NCBI RefSeq assembly: GCF_943912325.1
Contig: NZ_CALTTX010000027.1
Location: forward strand, 1-31,081
Origin: an uncultured Microbacterium sp.
GTDB lineage: Bacteria > Actinomycetota > Actinomycetes > Actinomycetales > Microbacteriaceae
Length of the DNA stretch: 31,081 nt
Direction of reading: 5' to 3'
Part shown: positions 15,644 to 24,242 of the stretch, piece after piece
How positions within the stretch are numbered: position 1 is the stretch's first letter
Layout: each line of letters opens with the position of its first letter
Program-made: the position numbers and the translations under genes
The notes under the pieces: model-generated
Told to the model about the DNA's origin: nothing
Database searches by the model: none
What the model saw: the letters and a program-made list of their open reading frames with translations, nothing else

Positions 15644-15683
15644 TTCGGCATCCGCTCCATCAATCAATGGCGCGGATGCCGAA
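15644..15683. repeat. 17-bp palindrome with 6-base loop, arms containing GGATGCC
   Basis: The arms TTCGGCATCCGCTCCAT (15644-15660) and ATGGCGCGGATGCCGAA (15667-15683) pair over 17 bases with one mismatch around the loop CAATCA. It lies between the divergent DUF1801 and F420-type oxidoreductase genes, outside both -10 boxes. It looks like a dispersed extragenic palindrome and links the GGATGCC word to hairpin formation. Confidence 0.8.
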
Positions 15684-15758
15684 TACTGCAGCTCCCGGCA
15701 CTCGCACCGCGGCTCGCGGTCGGTCGCCGGGTGTCGAGAATGGGTGCAGAATCGGCGC

Positions 15759-16190
15759 ATGACCTCGACTCCCAGCTCGACCTCCAGCTCCGACGACTGG
15801 CGGACGATCGGCGCGGCCGACTTCGTGCTGTTCGGCACCTACCGCAGGAACGGCGACCTCGTCGAGGTTCCGGTCTGGATCGCGCCGCTCGGCGACGCCC
15901 TTGTCGTCACGTCCGAACGCAACACGGGCAAGGTCAAGCGGCTGCGTCGCGACGACCGCGTGCGGTTGCGGCCGTGCGGGCGGCGCGGAGCGCCCGTCGA
16001 GGGCGGCCCCGTCGTCGAGGCCCGCGCACAGGGGGTCGGCGCGACCAAGGATCACCCTGAGGCATCCACCGCTCTGCACGAAAAGTACGGCTGGCAGTAC
16101 ACCGCGATTCTGGGCTTCGAGCGATTCGTGCGGCGGCTGCAGCGCAAGCCCGGCGATCGCGTGATCCTTCGGGTCGAGCGCGCGAGCTGA
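15759..16190 (+). CDS. PPOX-class (F420-dependent-type) oxidoreductase
   Basis: This is a 143-residue split-barrel protein of the pyridoxamine-phosphate-oxidase-like class. It resembles the Rv2061-type mycobacterial proteins annotated as F420-dependent. Marks are ADFVLFGTYRRNGDLVEVPV, VVTSERNTGKVKRLRRDDRV, LRPCGRRG and the C-terminal EKYGWQYTAILGFERF. The substrate is unknown, and whether it uses F420 or FMN cannot be told. The ATG at 15759 is preferred: a CAGAAT box lies six bases before it. A GTG five codons upstream falls inside that promoter. Confidence 0.85.
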   Translation: MTSTPSSTSSSDDWRTIGAADFVLFGTYRRNGDLVEVPVWIAPLGDALVVTSERNTGKVKRLRRDDRVRLRPCGRRGAPVEGGPVVEARAQGVGATKDHPEASTALHEKYGWQYTAILGFERFVRRLQRKPGDRVILRVERAS

Positions 16191-16195
16191 AGCCC

Positions 16196-16222
16196 GGCGC
16201 GCCGCGGGCGGGATGGCGCGCC
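16196..16222. terminator. Possible bidirectional terminator hairpin between convergent genes
   Basis: Two self-complementary GGCGCGCC words (16196-16203 and 16215-16222) are separated by 11 bases. They can pair as an 8-bp, all-GC stem just after the F420-type oxidoreductase stop. There is no T-run, which is common for actinobacterial hairpin terminators. The APC permease stop is 70 bases further on. Confidence 0.4.
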
Positions 16223-16292
16223 AAGGGTCAGAGCGCCGCGACGCCCTCGACGGCGAGGCACCGCGCGGCTGGGCCGCGAGACACGGCGCGAT

Positions 16293-17543
16293 TCAGCGCC
16301 CGCGACGCCTGACCGCAACGAGCCGCACGGCGAGGCCGACGAGCATGACCCCAATGCCGCCGAGCACCGCGCCGAGCGGAAGCGTCGCGCCCAAGCCGAG
16401 GCACCCGGCCGCGCCGAGCACGTTAAGCCACCGCGGCAGGCGTCGGTGGGCGCGATCTTGCGTGAAGGCGGCGGCATTCGCGACGAAGTAGTACAGCAGC
16501 ACGCCGAATGACGAGAACCCGATCGCACCGCGCAGATCGACCGTCACAACAAGAACGCAGACGACGAGTGTCAGCGCGAGTTGCGCGCGATGCGGCACGC
16601 CGAATCGTGGATGCACGGCGTCGAGCCACCCCGGCAGGTCGCGCTCGCGCGCCATCGCGAGCGCCGTGCGGCCGATGCCCGCCATGAGCGCAAGCAGCGC
16701 ACCACCCGCCGCGAGCGCCGCACCGGCGACGACAACGGGCACGGCCCACGGCCACGCGGATGCCGCCACATCAGCGAGCGGGGCGGGCGAGGCCGCGAGC
16801 GCCGAAGGCCCGAGCACACCTAGCGCGACAAGAGCGACAACGGCGTAGACCCCGAGCGTTGCGGCCAGCGCGATCGCGATCGCCCGCGGGATCGTACGGG
16901 CGGGGTCGCGCACCTCTTCGCCGAGCGTCGCGACGCGCGCGTAGCCCGCGAAGGCAAAGAACAACAGCCCCGCGGACTGCAGCACGCCGTACCACCCCTG
17001 CGGCGCCGCGCCGACGAGGTGCCCAGCGTCGAAGCGACCGGATGCCGCACCCGCCGCCGCGACCACCGCGAGCACGACGAGCGAGCACGCGACGATGATC
17101 CGCGTCGCGAGCGCCGTGCGGGTCACGCCGAGCAGGTCGATCAGGCTCACCGCGAGCACGACCGCGACGGCGACGAGCCGCGCCCACGGACCAGGTGCGA
17201 CGTAGGCGGCGATCGTCGTGGCCATCGCCGCGCAGCTCGCGGTCTTGCCGATCACGAATCCCCAGCCCGCGAAGAACCCCCACCACGAGCCAAGCCGCTC
17301 ACGGCCGTAGACGTACGTGCCGCCCGAGGTCGGGTATTGCGCGGCCAGCTGCGCCGACGACATCGCGTTGCACCACGCGACGACTCCGGCGATCACGAGG
17401 CCGACGAGCAGCGCCGATCCGGCGGCCGCTGCGGCCGGCGCGAAGACGCTGAACACGCCCGCACCGATCATCGACCCGAGACCGATAGCCGTGGCATCCA
17501 CGAGTCCCAAGCGTCGCTGCAGCCCGCCCGCGCTCGTCTTCAC
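16293..17543 (-). CDS. APC-family amino acid permease
   Basis: This is a 416-residue amino acid/polyamine/organocation transporter with about 12 membrane segments. The first segment carries the substrate-binding GLGSMIGAGVFSVFAP. Further marks are the consensus YPTSGGTYVYGRERLGSWWG loop and FFAFAGYARVATLGEEVRDPARTIPRAI. The substrate is unknown; the context (next to the NCS2 permease, divergent) does not prove a link to purine use. The GTG start at 17543 follows a TACTCT box (17555-17550) by six bases, so it is leaderless-type. The C-terminus is short and basic. Confidence 0.9.
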   Translation of the reverse strand: MKTSAGGLQRRLGLVDATAIGLGSMIGAGVFSVFAPAAAAAGSALLVGLVIAGVVAWCNAMSSAQLAAQYPTSGGTYVYGRERLGSWWGFFAGWGFVIGKTASCAAMATTIAAYVAPGPWARLVAVAVVLAVSLIDLLGVTRTALATRIIVACSLVVLAVVAAAGAASGRFDAGHLVGAAPQGWYGVLQSAGLLFFAFAGYARVATLGEEVRDPARTIPRAIAIALAATLGVYAVVALVALGVLGPSALAASPAPLADVAASAWPWAVPVVVAGAALAAGGALLALMAGIGRTALAMARERDLPGWLDAVHPRFGVPHRAQLALTLVVCVLVVTVDLRGAIGFSSFGVLLYYFVANAAAFTQDRAHRRLPRWLNVLGAAGCLGLGATLPLGAVLGGIGVMLVGLAVRLVAVRRRGR

Positions 17544-17642
17544 AGCGGCAGAGTAGCGGCCGTGCGTGAACGATTCGATGACGGATGCCGGGGGTCAGGC
17601 GCGCGGGTCGCGCACAACTCCGCCAACCCGCGTGTGACGGCG

Positions 17643-17662
17643 CTGTTACACCTTGTTGACAG
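17643..17662. promoter_or_regulatory. Imperfect palindrome upstream of the NCS2 permease
   Basis: CTGTTA-N8-TGACAG, with one mismatch, lies 38 bases before a TAGTCT -10 box (17700-17705) in the 255-base gap between the APC and NCS2 permease genes. It could be an operator for the urate permease. No riboswitch-like fold is evident in the following leader of about 90 bases, which ends with a GAGGAG ribosome site. Confidence 0.35.
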
Positions 17663-17798
17663 TCGTGCGGCATCGGCGGCGCGGGACGCTTCGGCGTCGT
17701 AGTCTCGCGGTCACACAGCGACGGCGCAGGATCTGCCGTCGGCGGGTTCGGCGTCGTCAGCAGCAGACGTCCAGCCGCACCCCGCGAGGAGCCCGCCG

Positions 17799-19325
17799 AT
17801 GACCGACACAAAGGAGCCGGGCGCAACAGGGCCCGGCACGAAAGAACCCGGCACGAAGAAGCCGCGCGCCAGGCGCACCAGCGCGACCGACAACTCGGTC
17901 GACTCGATCCCGCCGTTCGCCCGGCTGTTCCCGCTCGGGCTGCAGCACGTGCTCGCGCTCTACGCGGGCGCCGTCGCGGTGCCGCTCATCGTCGGCGGCG
18001 CCCTCGGCTACAGCGCCGGCGACCTCGCATTCTTGATCAGCGCCGACCTCTTCATCGCGGGAATCGCGACGATCGTGCAGTCGGTCGGTTTCTGGCGCTT
18101 CGGCGTGCGGCTGCCACTCATGCAGGGCGTCACGTTCGCGGCCGTCGGCCCCATGATCGCGATCGGGCAGCAGCACGGCATCACGACGGTGTTCGGCTCG
18201 GTGATCGCGGTGGGGCTGTTCATGATCCTCGTGGCGCCGTTCTTCGCGCAGCTGCTGCGGTTCTTCCCGCCGATCGTGACGGGCACCGTGATCCTCATCA
18301 TCGGCCTGTCGCTCATGAAGGTCGCGGCCGGCTGGATCGCGACCGGTTCGAGCGCCGACGAACCCGGCGCGCCTCCCGTCAACGTGGCCTTCGCGTTCGG
18401 AACGCTGCTGTTCATCGTGCTCGTCGAGCGCTTCGCCCCCGCGGCGCTCGCGCGCGTTTCGGTGCTGCTCGGCCTCGTGCTCGGCACGGTCGCGGCGCTG
18501 TTCGTGCCCGGCATGGTCAATTGGTCGCACGTGGGGGATGCCGCGTGGTTCGCTTTCGTCACCCCGTTCCACTTCGGGCTGCCGACGTTCGAGGTGTTCT
18601 CGATCCTGTCGATGCTGATCGTCGGCCTCGTCATCATGACCGAGACGACGGGTGACATGGTCGCGGTCGGCGAGATCGTCGACAAGCCCGTCACGCGGCG
18701 CCAGCTCGCCGACGGCCTCCGCGCCGACGGCCTCGGCACACTGCTCGGCGGCATGTTCAACACGTTCCCCTACACGGCGTTCGCGCAGAACGTCGGACTC
18801 GTCTCGCTCACGGGCGTGCGCTCGCGCTACGTCGCGACGATGGCGGGCGGCATCCTGATCGTGCTCGGGCTCATCCCCAAGGTCGCGTCGATCGTCGAGG
18901 GTGTGCCGCGCGCTGTGCTCGGGGGCGCGGGAATTGCGCTGTTCGGCATGGTCGCGGCATCCGGAATCCGCACGCTCACGAAGGTCAAGTTCAACAACAA
19001 GAACGTGCTCGTCGTGGCGCTGTCGGTCGGGGTCGCGCTGCTGCCGACCGTGACGCCGACGATCTACGACCGGTTCCCCGACTGGTTCCAGCTCATCTTC
19101 GACTCGGGCATTTCGGCCGGAGCGATCGTCGCGATCCTGCTGAACCTGCTGCTCAACAGCGATCAGATGCGCGCGCAACAGGCGAGTGAACCGGCGCTCG
19201 GCGGCTACGACGCCGTGCGCGGACCGGCCGCGGCGGCGCTCACGCACCCCGATGCCGAGGGCACCGGACTGATCCCCGCCCAGGTGCTGACCGAACCTGA
19301 TGAGAAAGAGAAACCCGAGAGTTGA
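17799..19325 (+). CDS. NCS2-family uric acid/xanthine permease
   Basis: This is a 508-residue proton- or sodium-coupled nucleobase symporter of the NCS2/NAT family. Family marks are PLGLQHVLALYAGAVAVPLI at residues 45-64 (with the conserved QH), PLMQGVTFAAVGPM, VIMTETTGDMVAVGE (substrate-site glutamate) and the NAT signature region AQNVGLVSLTGVRSRYV. The neighbouring urate-degradation genes make uric acid, or xanthine/urate, the most likely substrate. The cytoplasmic N-terminus has a short repeat (PGTKEPGTKKP, two 15-base copies at 17832-17861), and the C-terminal 40 residues are hydrophilic. The stop lies three bases from the stop of the convergent repeat protein. Confidence 0.93.
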   Translation: MTDTKEPGATGPGTKEPGTKKPRARRTSATDNSVDSIPPFARLFPLGLQHVLALYAGAVAVPLIVGGALGYSAGDLAFLISADLFIAGIATIVQSVGFWRFGVRLPLMQGVTFAAVGPMIAIGQQHGITTVFGSVIAVGLFMILVAPFFAQLLRFFPPIVTGTVILIIGLSLMKVAAGWIATGSSADEPGAPPVNVAFAFGTLLFIVLVERFAPAALARVSVLLGLVLGTVAALFVPGMVNWSHVGDAAWFAFVTPFHFGLPTFEVFSILSMLIVGLVIMTETTGDMVAVGEIVDKPVTRRQLADGLRADGLGTLLGGMFNTFPYTAFAQNVGLVSLTGVRSRYVATMAGGILIVLGLIPKVASIVEGVPRAVLGGAGIALFGMVAASGIRTLTKVKFNNKNVLVVALSVGVALLPTVTPTIYDRFPDWFQLIFDSGISAGAIVAILLNLLLNSDQMRAQQASEPALGGYDAVRGPAAAALTHPDAEGTGLIPAQVLTEPDEKEKPES

Positions 19326-19328
19326 GGC

Positions 19329-22031
19329 TCAGCGGGCGAGGTCGCGCTCGATCGCGCTGACGATGCGGGCGCCGGCGGCCGGGTCGGCGCGCATGAGCTC
19401 GGCGAGCCCGTCGAGCGGATAGCCGGAGCGGATCCAGGATGCCGCGATCTCGGCCGCCCGGGTCGGATCGAGCGGTGTCGGGGTTGCGGTTTCGGGCTCG
19501 TGGGTGGCGGAGTTTTTGGTGCGGGCGGCGGTGCGCGTTGCGGTGCTTGCCGGTGGTGCGTCGGCGTCTCGTGCCGCGGCGCGAGCTTCGGCGACCGCTT
19601 CGGCGGCGCGGTCGCGCAAGAGCGGATCGCGCACCCGCGCGGCGCGCAGGGCGTGCGTCGCGAGGGTCCGCGCGGTGTCGTGGTCGCCGCGCAGGGCGCT
19701 CTTGTCGGCGAGGTCGGTGAGCTGCGTCGCCGCATCGTGGCGGCGCAGGGCGGTGATGCCGTCGGCGATGATTCGGTCGATCATCGGGCCGTGGCCGGAG
19801 GGGTCGGCCGGGTTGGTCGCGCGGTTGGTCTCGGGCGCAGCGTTGGTCTCGTGCGCGCCGTCGATCTCGTCCGTGAGATCGACGCGACGAGCGAGTGGAT
19901 GCCGAAGCTCGAGCCCCGTGGCGACGACGAGCTCTGACGCCGCGGCGTCCCATCGACCGGCCGTGCCGCCCTGCTCTGCTGCGGCCGCCGCGCAGCCGAT
20001 CGCGAACACCTCGTCGTCGCGCGCATCGAGGAGGGCGGCGGCAACCTCGGCCTCGCGCATCGCGCGCGCCGGCGCGGGCACACGGGCGAGCGCTTCGCTC
20101 GCGGTGTGCGCCGTCATCCGCGCCTCGTCGACCTCGCAAGCGTGGTCGAAGACTGCCGCGGCCTCGGCGAGCGCCGCCGGAATGCCCGTCGATCGCGGCT
20201 CTGACGCCACGGCGAGGCGCGCTTCGGCCGCAGCCACGACCGCGCGCGCGGCCGGCACGGCGTACTCGGCACGCTGGGCTGCGGGCAGGACGCGAGATGC
20301 GGCGAGCAACAGCCTGGCCGCCTCGGCCGGGTCGCGGTCGGGGTCGGCGAGAAACTCGAGCGCGCGCCGGGCGGCTCGGGCAGCGCAGTCCGCCGCCGCG
20401 CCGGATTTGGTGCCGAGAGCCGCGTTGGGCTCGACCGCGAGGGCCACGCCGGGTGCAGCCTCGAGCGCCGCGTCGGGTGCAGCACCGGGCGCCGCGTCGG
20501 GCTCGGGCCCGGCTACGTCGCCCGGCCCGTCGGGGGTACCCGCGAGCAGCCGGGCGACCACCACGAGGGTTTCGGCGTCACGAGTCGACTCCGCGCGGGT
20601 CAGCGCTTCTTCGGCGAGCCTGTCGCCCACGGCATCCATGTCTCCTGCCGGCGAAGCGTCGGCGTTCGCCGCCCCGCGCTCCGCCGCGAACCGCGCCGCG
20701 ATTTCGGCGAGCACGACCGCGCGCCGCCCGTCGTCGGCGATGCGCGCGACGGCGTCCTCGGCGGCGCGAAGCATGTCAGCGCCCACGCCCACGCCCACAT
20801 CGCGATCCCCGGCGCTGCCCCCGCTGCCGTCCGGGGCGGAACCGTCAGCATCCGCCCCCGCACGCGACTCTTCGGCACCGCCCGATTCCCCGGCCGACTC
20901 CCCCGCACCGCCAGCCCGCATCGCCGCGACGGACGCCGTCGCGAGGGTCGTCGCCCCGAGCGCCCACTCCTGATCGCGCGACGCGCGGAACTGCTGCGTG
21001 CGCAGGTCGGCGACCGTCTCGTGCTGCGGAGCCTCGGCAAAGGCTGCCTCGACCATGCGCCGCGCGGTCGCGGCGAGCCGGTGCGCTCCCGCGGACGACG
21101 CGTACAGAGCGACCCCCGCGATGGCCTGGGCCGTGCGCAGCAACGCCCCGGGAGCGCCGTCGCCGAGCAGCGCGACCGTCTCGTCGGCGAGCGCCTCGGC
21201 CCGCGGGTCGCGGGCGTGGGCCGCGGCGCACGCGACGTAAGCGAGTTCGATCGGCACGTCGGTACGCACGAGTTGAGCGAGCGCTTCGGCGCGATCGGTG
21301 TCGCCGAGCAACGCGAACACGGGGGCGAGCCGGCGCGGCACGGCGCCGCCGGTCGGGTCGAGAGCATGAGCCGCGAGCAGCAGGCGCGCGATGTCGACGA
21401 GGTCCGGGCCGGCGGTCGCGGCGATCGCCTCGGCGGCATCCCGCAACTGTTCGCGCGCGGAATCCGGATGCCTCTCTTCGAGCAGCCGGCTCCGCTCCGG
21501 ATCGGTCAGCGCGGCGACGAGCACCCGACGTTCGTCGCGACGCGCGTGCATCGATCGCGCGAACGCGGCCGAGAGAGCGAACTCGGGCGCCGTGTCCCAA
21601 CCCCACTCGGTGCGCGCGGACTCGAGCGCGGCGAGCAGCGCCGAGCGGAAGGGCGCGAGCGCCAGCTCGCGCGTCGAGGCGCGGTACTCGGCGCGGGCGC
21701 GCATGGGCCCGATGTGCAGGTTTCGCACGACGCGGGCGACGGTTTCGGGGTCGGTGAGAGCCCAGGCATCCGGATGCTCGTCGTGATCCTCCGCCGCGGC
21801 GTCGACGTGACGGATCTCGTCGACCCCCTCGAGCAGCGGCGCCAGTGATGCGCGCGGGCGCCCGGTCAAGCGGCTCAGATCGGCCGCCGTCAGCGGCGAC
21901 GCGGCGGCGGCGAGGAGCCCCGCGAGGTGCGCGCCGAGCCGGCTGCGCATGAGTTCGTCGAGCTGGTCGTGCGCGTCAGGCGTACGCCGGGATCCACCAG
22001 GGCGGGCGGAACGCGAGGAGTCAGCAGCCAT
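19329..22031 (-). CDS. Large helical-repeat protein resembling the C-terminal half of STAND/NACHT proteins
   Basis: This is a 900-residue protein of unknown function. Residues about 33-75 (LGAHLAGLLAAAASPLTAAD, then SRLTGRPRASLAPLLEGV) look like the winged helix that follows the NTPase in STAND proteins. Residues 140-260 (WGWDTAPEF, ERSRLLEERHPDSAREQLRD, LAPVFALLGDTDRAEALAQL) resemble the TPR-like repeat entry of the same proteins, and Ala-rich helical repeats continue to the end. No Walker A or B motif is present. Gly/Ser- and Ala/Pro-rich linkers lie near residues 385-430, 515-560 and 830-870. It starts 38 bases after hpxO on the same strand and may be co-transcribed. A GTG four codons upstream (22043) is an alternative start. 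Open reading continues upstream, but that is a shadow of hpxO. Confidence 0.75.
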   Translation of the reverse strand: MAADSSRSARPGGSRRTPDAHDQLDELMRSRLGAHLAGLLAAAASPLTAADLSRLTGRPRASLAPLLEGVDEIRHVDAAAEDHDEHPDAWALTDPETVARVVRNLHIGPMRARAEYRASTRELALAPFRSALLAALESARTEWGWDTAPEFALSAAFARSMHARRDERRVLVAALTDPERSRLLEERHPDSAREQLRDAAEAIAATAGPDLVDIARLLLAAHALDPTGGAVPRRLAPVFALLGDTDRAEALAQLVRTDVPIELAYVACAAAHARDPRAEALADETVALLGDGAPGALLRTAQAIAGVALYASSAGAHRLAATARRMVEAAFAEAPQHETVADLRTQQFRASRDQEWALGATTLATASVAAMRAGGAGESAGESGGAEESRAGADADGSAPDGSGGSAGDRDVGVGVGADMLRAAEDAVARIADDGRRAVVLAEIAARFAAERGAANADASPAGDMDAVGDRLAEEALTRAESTRDAETLVVVARLLAGTPDGPGDVAGPEPDAAPGAAPDAALEAAPGVALAVEPNAALGTKSGAAADCAARAARRALEFLADPDRDPAEAARLLLAASRVLPAAQRAEYAVPAARAVVAAAEARLAVASEPRSTGIPAALAEAAAVFDHACEVDEARMTAHTASEALARVPAPARAMREAEVAAALLDARDDEVFAIGCAAAAAEQGGTAGRWDAAASELVVATGLELRHPLARRVDLTDEIDGAHETNAAPETNRATNPADPSGHGPMIDRIIADGITALRRHDAATQLTDLADKSALRGDHDTARTLATHALRAARVRDPLLRDRAAEAVAEARAAARDADAPPASTATRTAARTKNSATHEPETATPTPLDPTRAAEIAASWIRSGYPLDGLAELMRADPAAGARIVSAIERDLAR

Positions 22032-22069
22032 CGTGGCATCCACCCCCCTGCTCTCCCGCGCGGCAGACG

Positions 22070-23263
22070 TCAGTCGAGCAGCACGCCGGCACCGAGGTTC
22101 ACGGGGCTTCCCTCGATGTTTCCCACGATGCCACGAATGATCCCCACGCCGTCCGCACCGCGCAGGCTCTCGTACCACGCCGCGGTCGCCTCGGGGTCGA
22201 ACGCGTGCGTTTCGAAGCCACGGCGGCGCGCGCGCAACACGAGCTCGCCCGCGCGCTCGGCGCGAATCGCCTCGTAGCGGCGCAAGGTGTCGGCGACGCT
22301 GACGGTGTTGGTCGCGAACGCGATACCGAGCGCGAACGAGTCCTCGAGCGCCGAGCACGCGCCCTGCCCGATGTCGGGCGAGGTGTTGTGGGCGGCATCG
22401 CCGAGGATCGCGACGCGCCCTTTCGTCCACGTCGAGAAGGGCGTGATGTCCCAGATCTCGACGCGGTTGAGCGAGACGGCGGGGTCGATCGCGTCGATGA
22501 GCGCCTCGACGCCGGGAGCCCACCCCGCGAACGCCTCGCGCAGCGGCGCAACGCCCTCGGCGCGGTCGTACGGCAGTCCCGGCTCTTGCACGACGTCGAA
22601 CCAGAAATAGAAGCGGTCGCCCGCGACGGGCATGACGGCGGCACGCTGCCCGCCCGCGACGTACGTCGTCCACGCGGTCGCGCGCCCGATGCTGCTGTCG
22701 ACCGGGATCAGCCCGTTGAAGTTCGTGTAGCCCGAGTACTCGCGCACGATCTCGGGCGCGCCATCGGGTTGCACGTACGCGCGGGTGATCGAGCGGGCGC
22801 CATCAGCTCCGATGAGCAGGTCGGCCGAGTCTGTCGTGCCGTCGGCGAAAGTGACGGTGACGGATGCCTCATCTTGCGCGATCCCGACCATCTTGCGCCC
22901 GAGGTGGATGCGCTCGTTGCCGAGCCGTTCCATCAGGAGCGCCTGCAGGTCGGCGCGCGCGACGGGGTAGGGCTTCTGCCCCGACTGCGCCGTCACGGGC
23001 GCGAGCGAGAAATCGCACAGCGTCTCGCCCGTCAGGCCATCGAGGTAGACCATATCGGCCATGTCGCCGCCGAGCGCCGCGACCTCGGGCCCGACCCCGA
23101 GCCAGTTGAGCACCTTGACGCCGTTCGACCACAGCGACAGCGCCGCCCCGACGGGCTTGTTCTCGCGCATCTGGTCGTAGATCACGACGTCGTGCCCCAG
23201 CCGCTGCAGCGCGATTCCCGCGCTCGTTCCGCCGATTCCCGCGCCCACGATGATCACCTTCAT
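22070..23263 (-). CDS. hpxO: FAD-dependent urate hydroxylase (HpxO type)
   Basis: This 397-residue flavoprotein monooxygenase converts urate to 5-hydroxyisourate using NAD(P)H and oxygen, replacing uricase. It has the N-terminal FAD motif GAGIGG (residues 7-12), KPVGAALSLWSNGVKVLNWLG, the DG motif IGADGARS and the second FAD motif LGDAAHNTSPDIGQG (from residue 287). WTTYVAGGQR (Arg207) and RFYFWFD (Tyr219) match the catalytic Arg204 and Tyr216 region of Klebsiella HpxO as I recall it. uraD-uraH lie just upstream on the same strand. It has its own TAGTCT box (23276-23271) seven bases before the ATG, so it can also be transcribed alone as a leaderless mRNA. Confidence 0.92.
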   Translation of the reverse strand: MKVIIVGAGIGGTSAGIALQRLGHDVVIYDQMRENKPVGAALSLWSNGVKVLNWLGVGPEVAALGGDMADMVYLDGLTGETLCDFSLAPVTAQSGQKPYPVARADLQALLMERLGNERIHLGRKMVGIAQDEASVTVTFADGTTDSADLLIGADGARSITRAYVQPDGAPEIVREYSGYTNFNGLIPVDSSIGRATAWTTYVAGGQRAAVMPVAGDRFYFWFDVVQEPGLPYDRAEGVAPLREAFAGWAPGVEALIDAIDPAVSLNRVEIWDITPFSTWTKGRVAILGDAAHNTSPDIGQGACSALEDSFALGIAFATNTVSVADTLRRYEAIRAERAGELVLRARRRGFETHAFDPEATAAWYESLRGADGVGIIRGIVGNIEGSPVNLGAGVLLD

Positions 23264-23270
23264 GATCGGC

Positions 23271-23305
23271 AGACTAGAGATGCCGTGTCACCACCACGTT
23301 TCACG
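23271..23305 (-). promoter_or_regulatory. Internal promoter of hpxO with a GAAACG-containing site
   Basis: TAGTCT (minus strand, 23276-23271) is seven bases from the hpxO ATG. CGTGAAACG (minus strand, 23305-23297) overlaps the -35 position. It shares the GAAACG core with the palindrome in the uraD/allB promoter, so one regulator might see both. The shared core is short, and this is tentative. Confidence 0.45.
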
Positions 23306-23331
23306 CCGATGCCGAACCGTCGGCGGGCCGC

Positions 23332-23651
<320 letters not shown>

Positions 23652-23652
<1 letters not shown>

Positions 23653-24161
23653 CAGTCCTCCAGGCTCGTGCGCAGGCGCAGCAGGGCGATCTGGCGCAAT
23701 TGGTCGAGGGCCTCGGCGGCCTCGGTGTCGTCGTCGTTACCGAGGCGGCGGGTCAGTTCGGCGAGCATTTCGTCGGGGCCGCGACCGGCCGCGCGGATCA
23801 GAAACACGCGCCCGAAACGCTCTTCGTAGGCGGCATTTCCGTCGGCGATCGCGTCAGCGAGAGAAGTGGATGCTTGGGCCATCGACGCCTGTTCACGGTT
23901 GCTCGCCGCCGCCTCGGCGCCCGTGCCGCGGGGCTTCTCGCCGATCCGGGGATGGTGCGCGAGCGCCGCGTCGAGGTCGGCGCGGGTCCACTCCCGGGCG
24001 AGTGCGTCGGCGCGCTCCGCGAGCGCCTCGACCGAGCCGTACGGGCGCTCCGCGACGACGGCGTCGACCCACGCGGGGATCGCGGCCCATACCGAGACGA
24101 CCGCGGCGGCGGACTCGGGCGGCGCGGCGTCGAAGGCGGCGAGGGTCATCGGATCGGGCAT
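23652..24161 (-). CDS. uraD: OHCU decarboxylase (2-oxo-4-hydroxy-4-carboxy-5-ureidoimidazoline decarboxylase)
   Basis: This 169-residue enzyme decarboxylates OHCU to (S)-allantoin. Marks are the N-terminal MTLAAFDAAPPESAAAVVS, the active-site HHPRIGEKPRG and the C-terminal YEERFGRVFLIRAAGRGPDE ahead of LTRRLGND, all typical of UraD. The ATG at 24161 is chosen because TACGAT (24174-24169) lies seven bases before it and the length then matches the family; longer in-frame starts would run into the divergent promoter. It is the first gene of uraD-uraH-hpxO. Confidence 0.95.
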
Positions 24162-24242
24162 GCGGCACATCGTATCCCCGGCGGAAACACGAGCGAAACG
24201 CTCTCGCGCTAGCGTCGGCTCGTTCCCCAGAGAGGCACCACC
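24162..24242. promoter_or_regulatory. Divergent uraD/allB promoter region with central palindrome
   Basis: The minus-strand -10 TACGAT (24174-24169) serves uraD, and the plus-strand -10 TAGCGT (24210-24215) serves allB, which also has an AGAGAGG ribosome site. Between the two -10 boxes lies GAGCG-AAA-CGCTC (24191-24203), a perfect 5-bp-arm palindrome over both expected -35 positions. A single repressor bound there could switch both arms of the urate pathway. The operator role is inference. Confidence 0.6.

Noticed and set aside
17706..17798. Purine-type riboswitch in the NCS2 permease leader
   Set aside because: The leader is GC-rich and lacks the conserved pyrimidine-rich loop sequences of purine riboswitches; nothing beyond a promoter and ribosome site can be supported.
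20790..20812. Short GCCCAC tandem repeat as a regulatory or CRISPR-like element
   Set aside because: Three units only, inside the coding sequence of the repeat protein, encoding a Val-Gly linker; it is low-complexity protein sequence.
17757..21757. Long open frames opposite the NCS2 permease and the repeat protein (17757-19247 and 19895-21757)
   Set aside because: They lie entirely over well-supported genes and have extreme Arg/Asp/His/Glu composition, with no recognisable motif.
22032..22673. Upstream in-frame extension of the 900-residue repeat protein by about 210 codons
   Set aside because: It overlaps hpxO on the same strand in another frame, is Arg-rich without family features, and is typical of shadow frames in GC-rich DNA.
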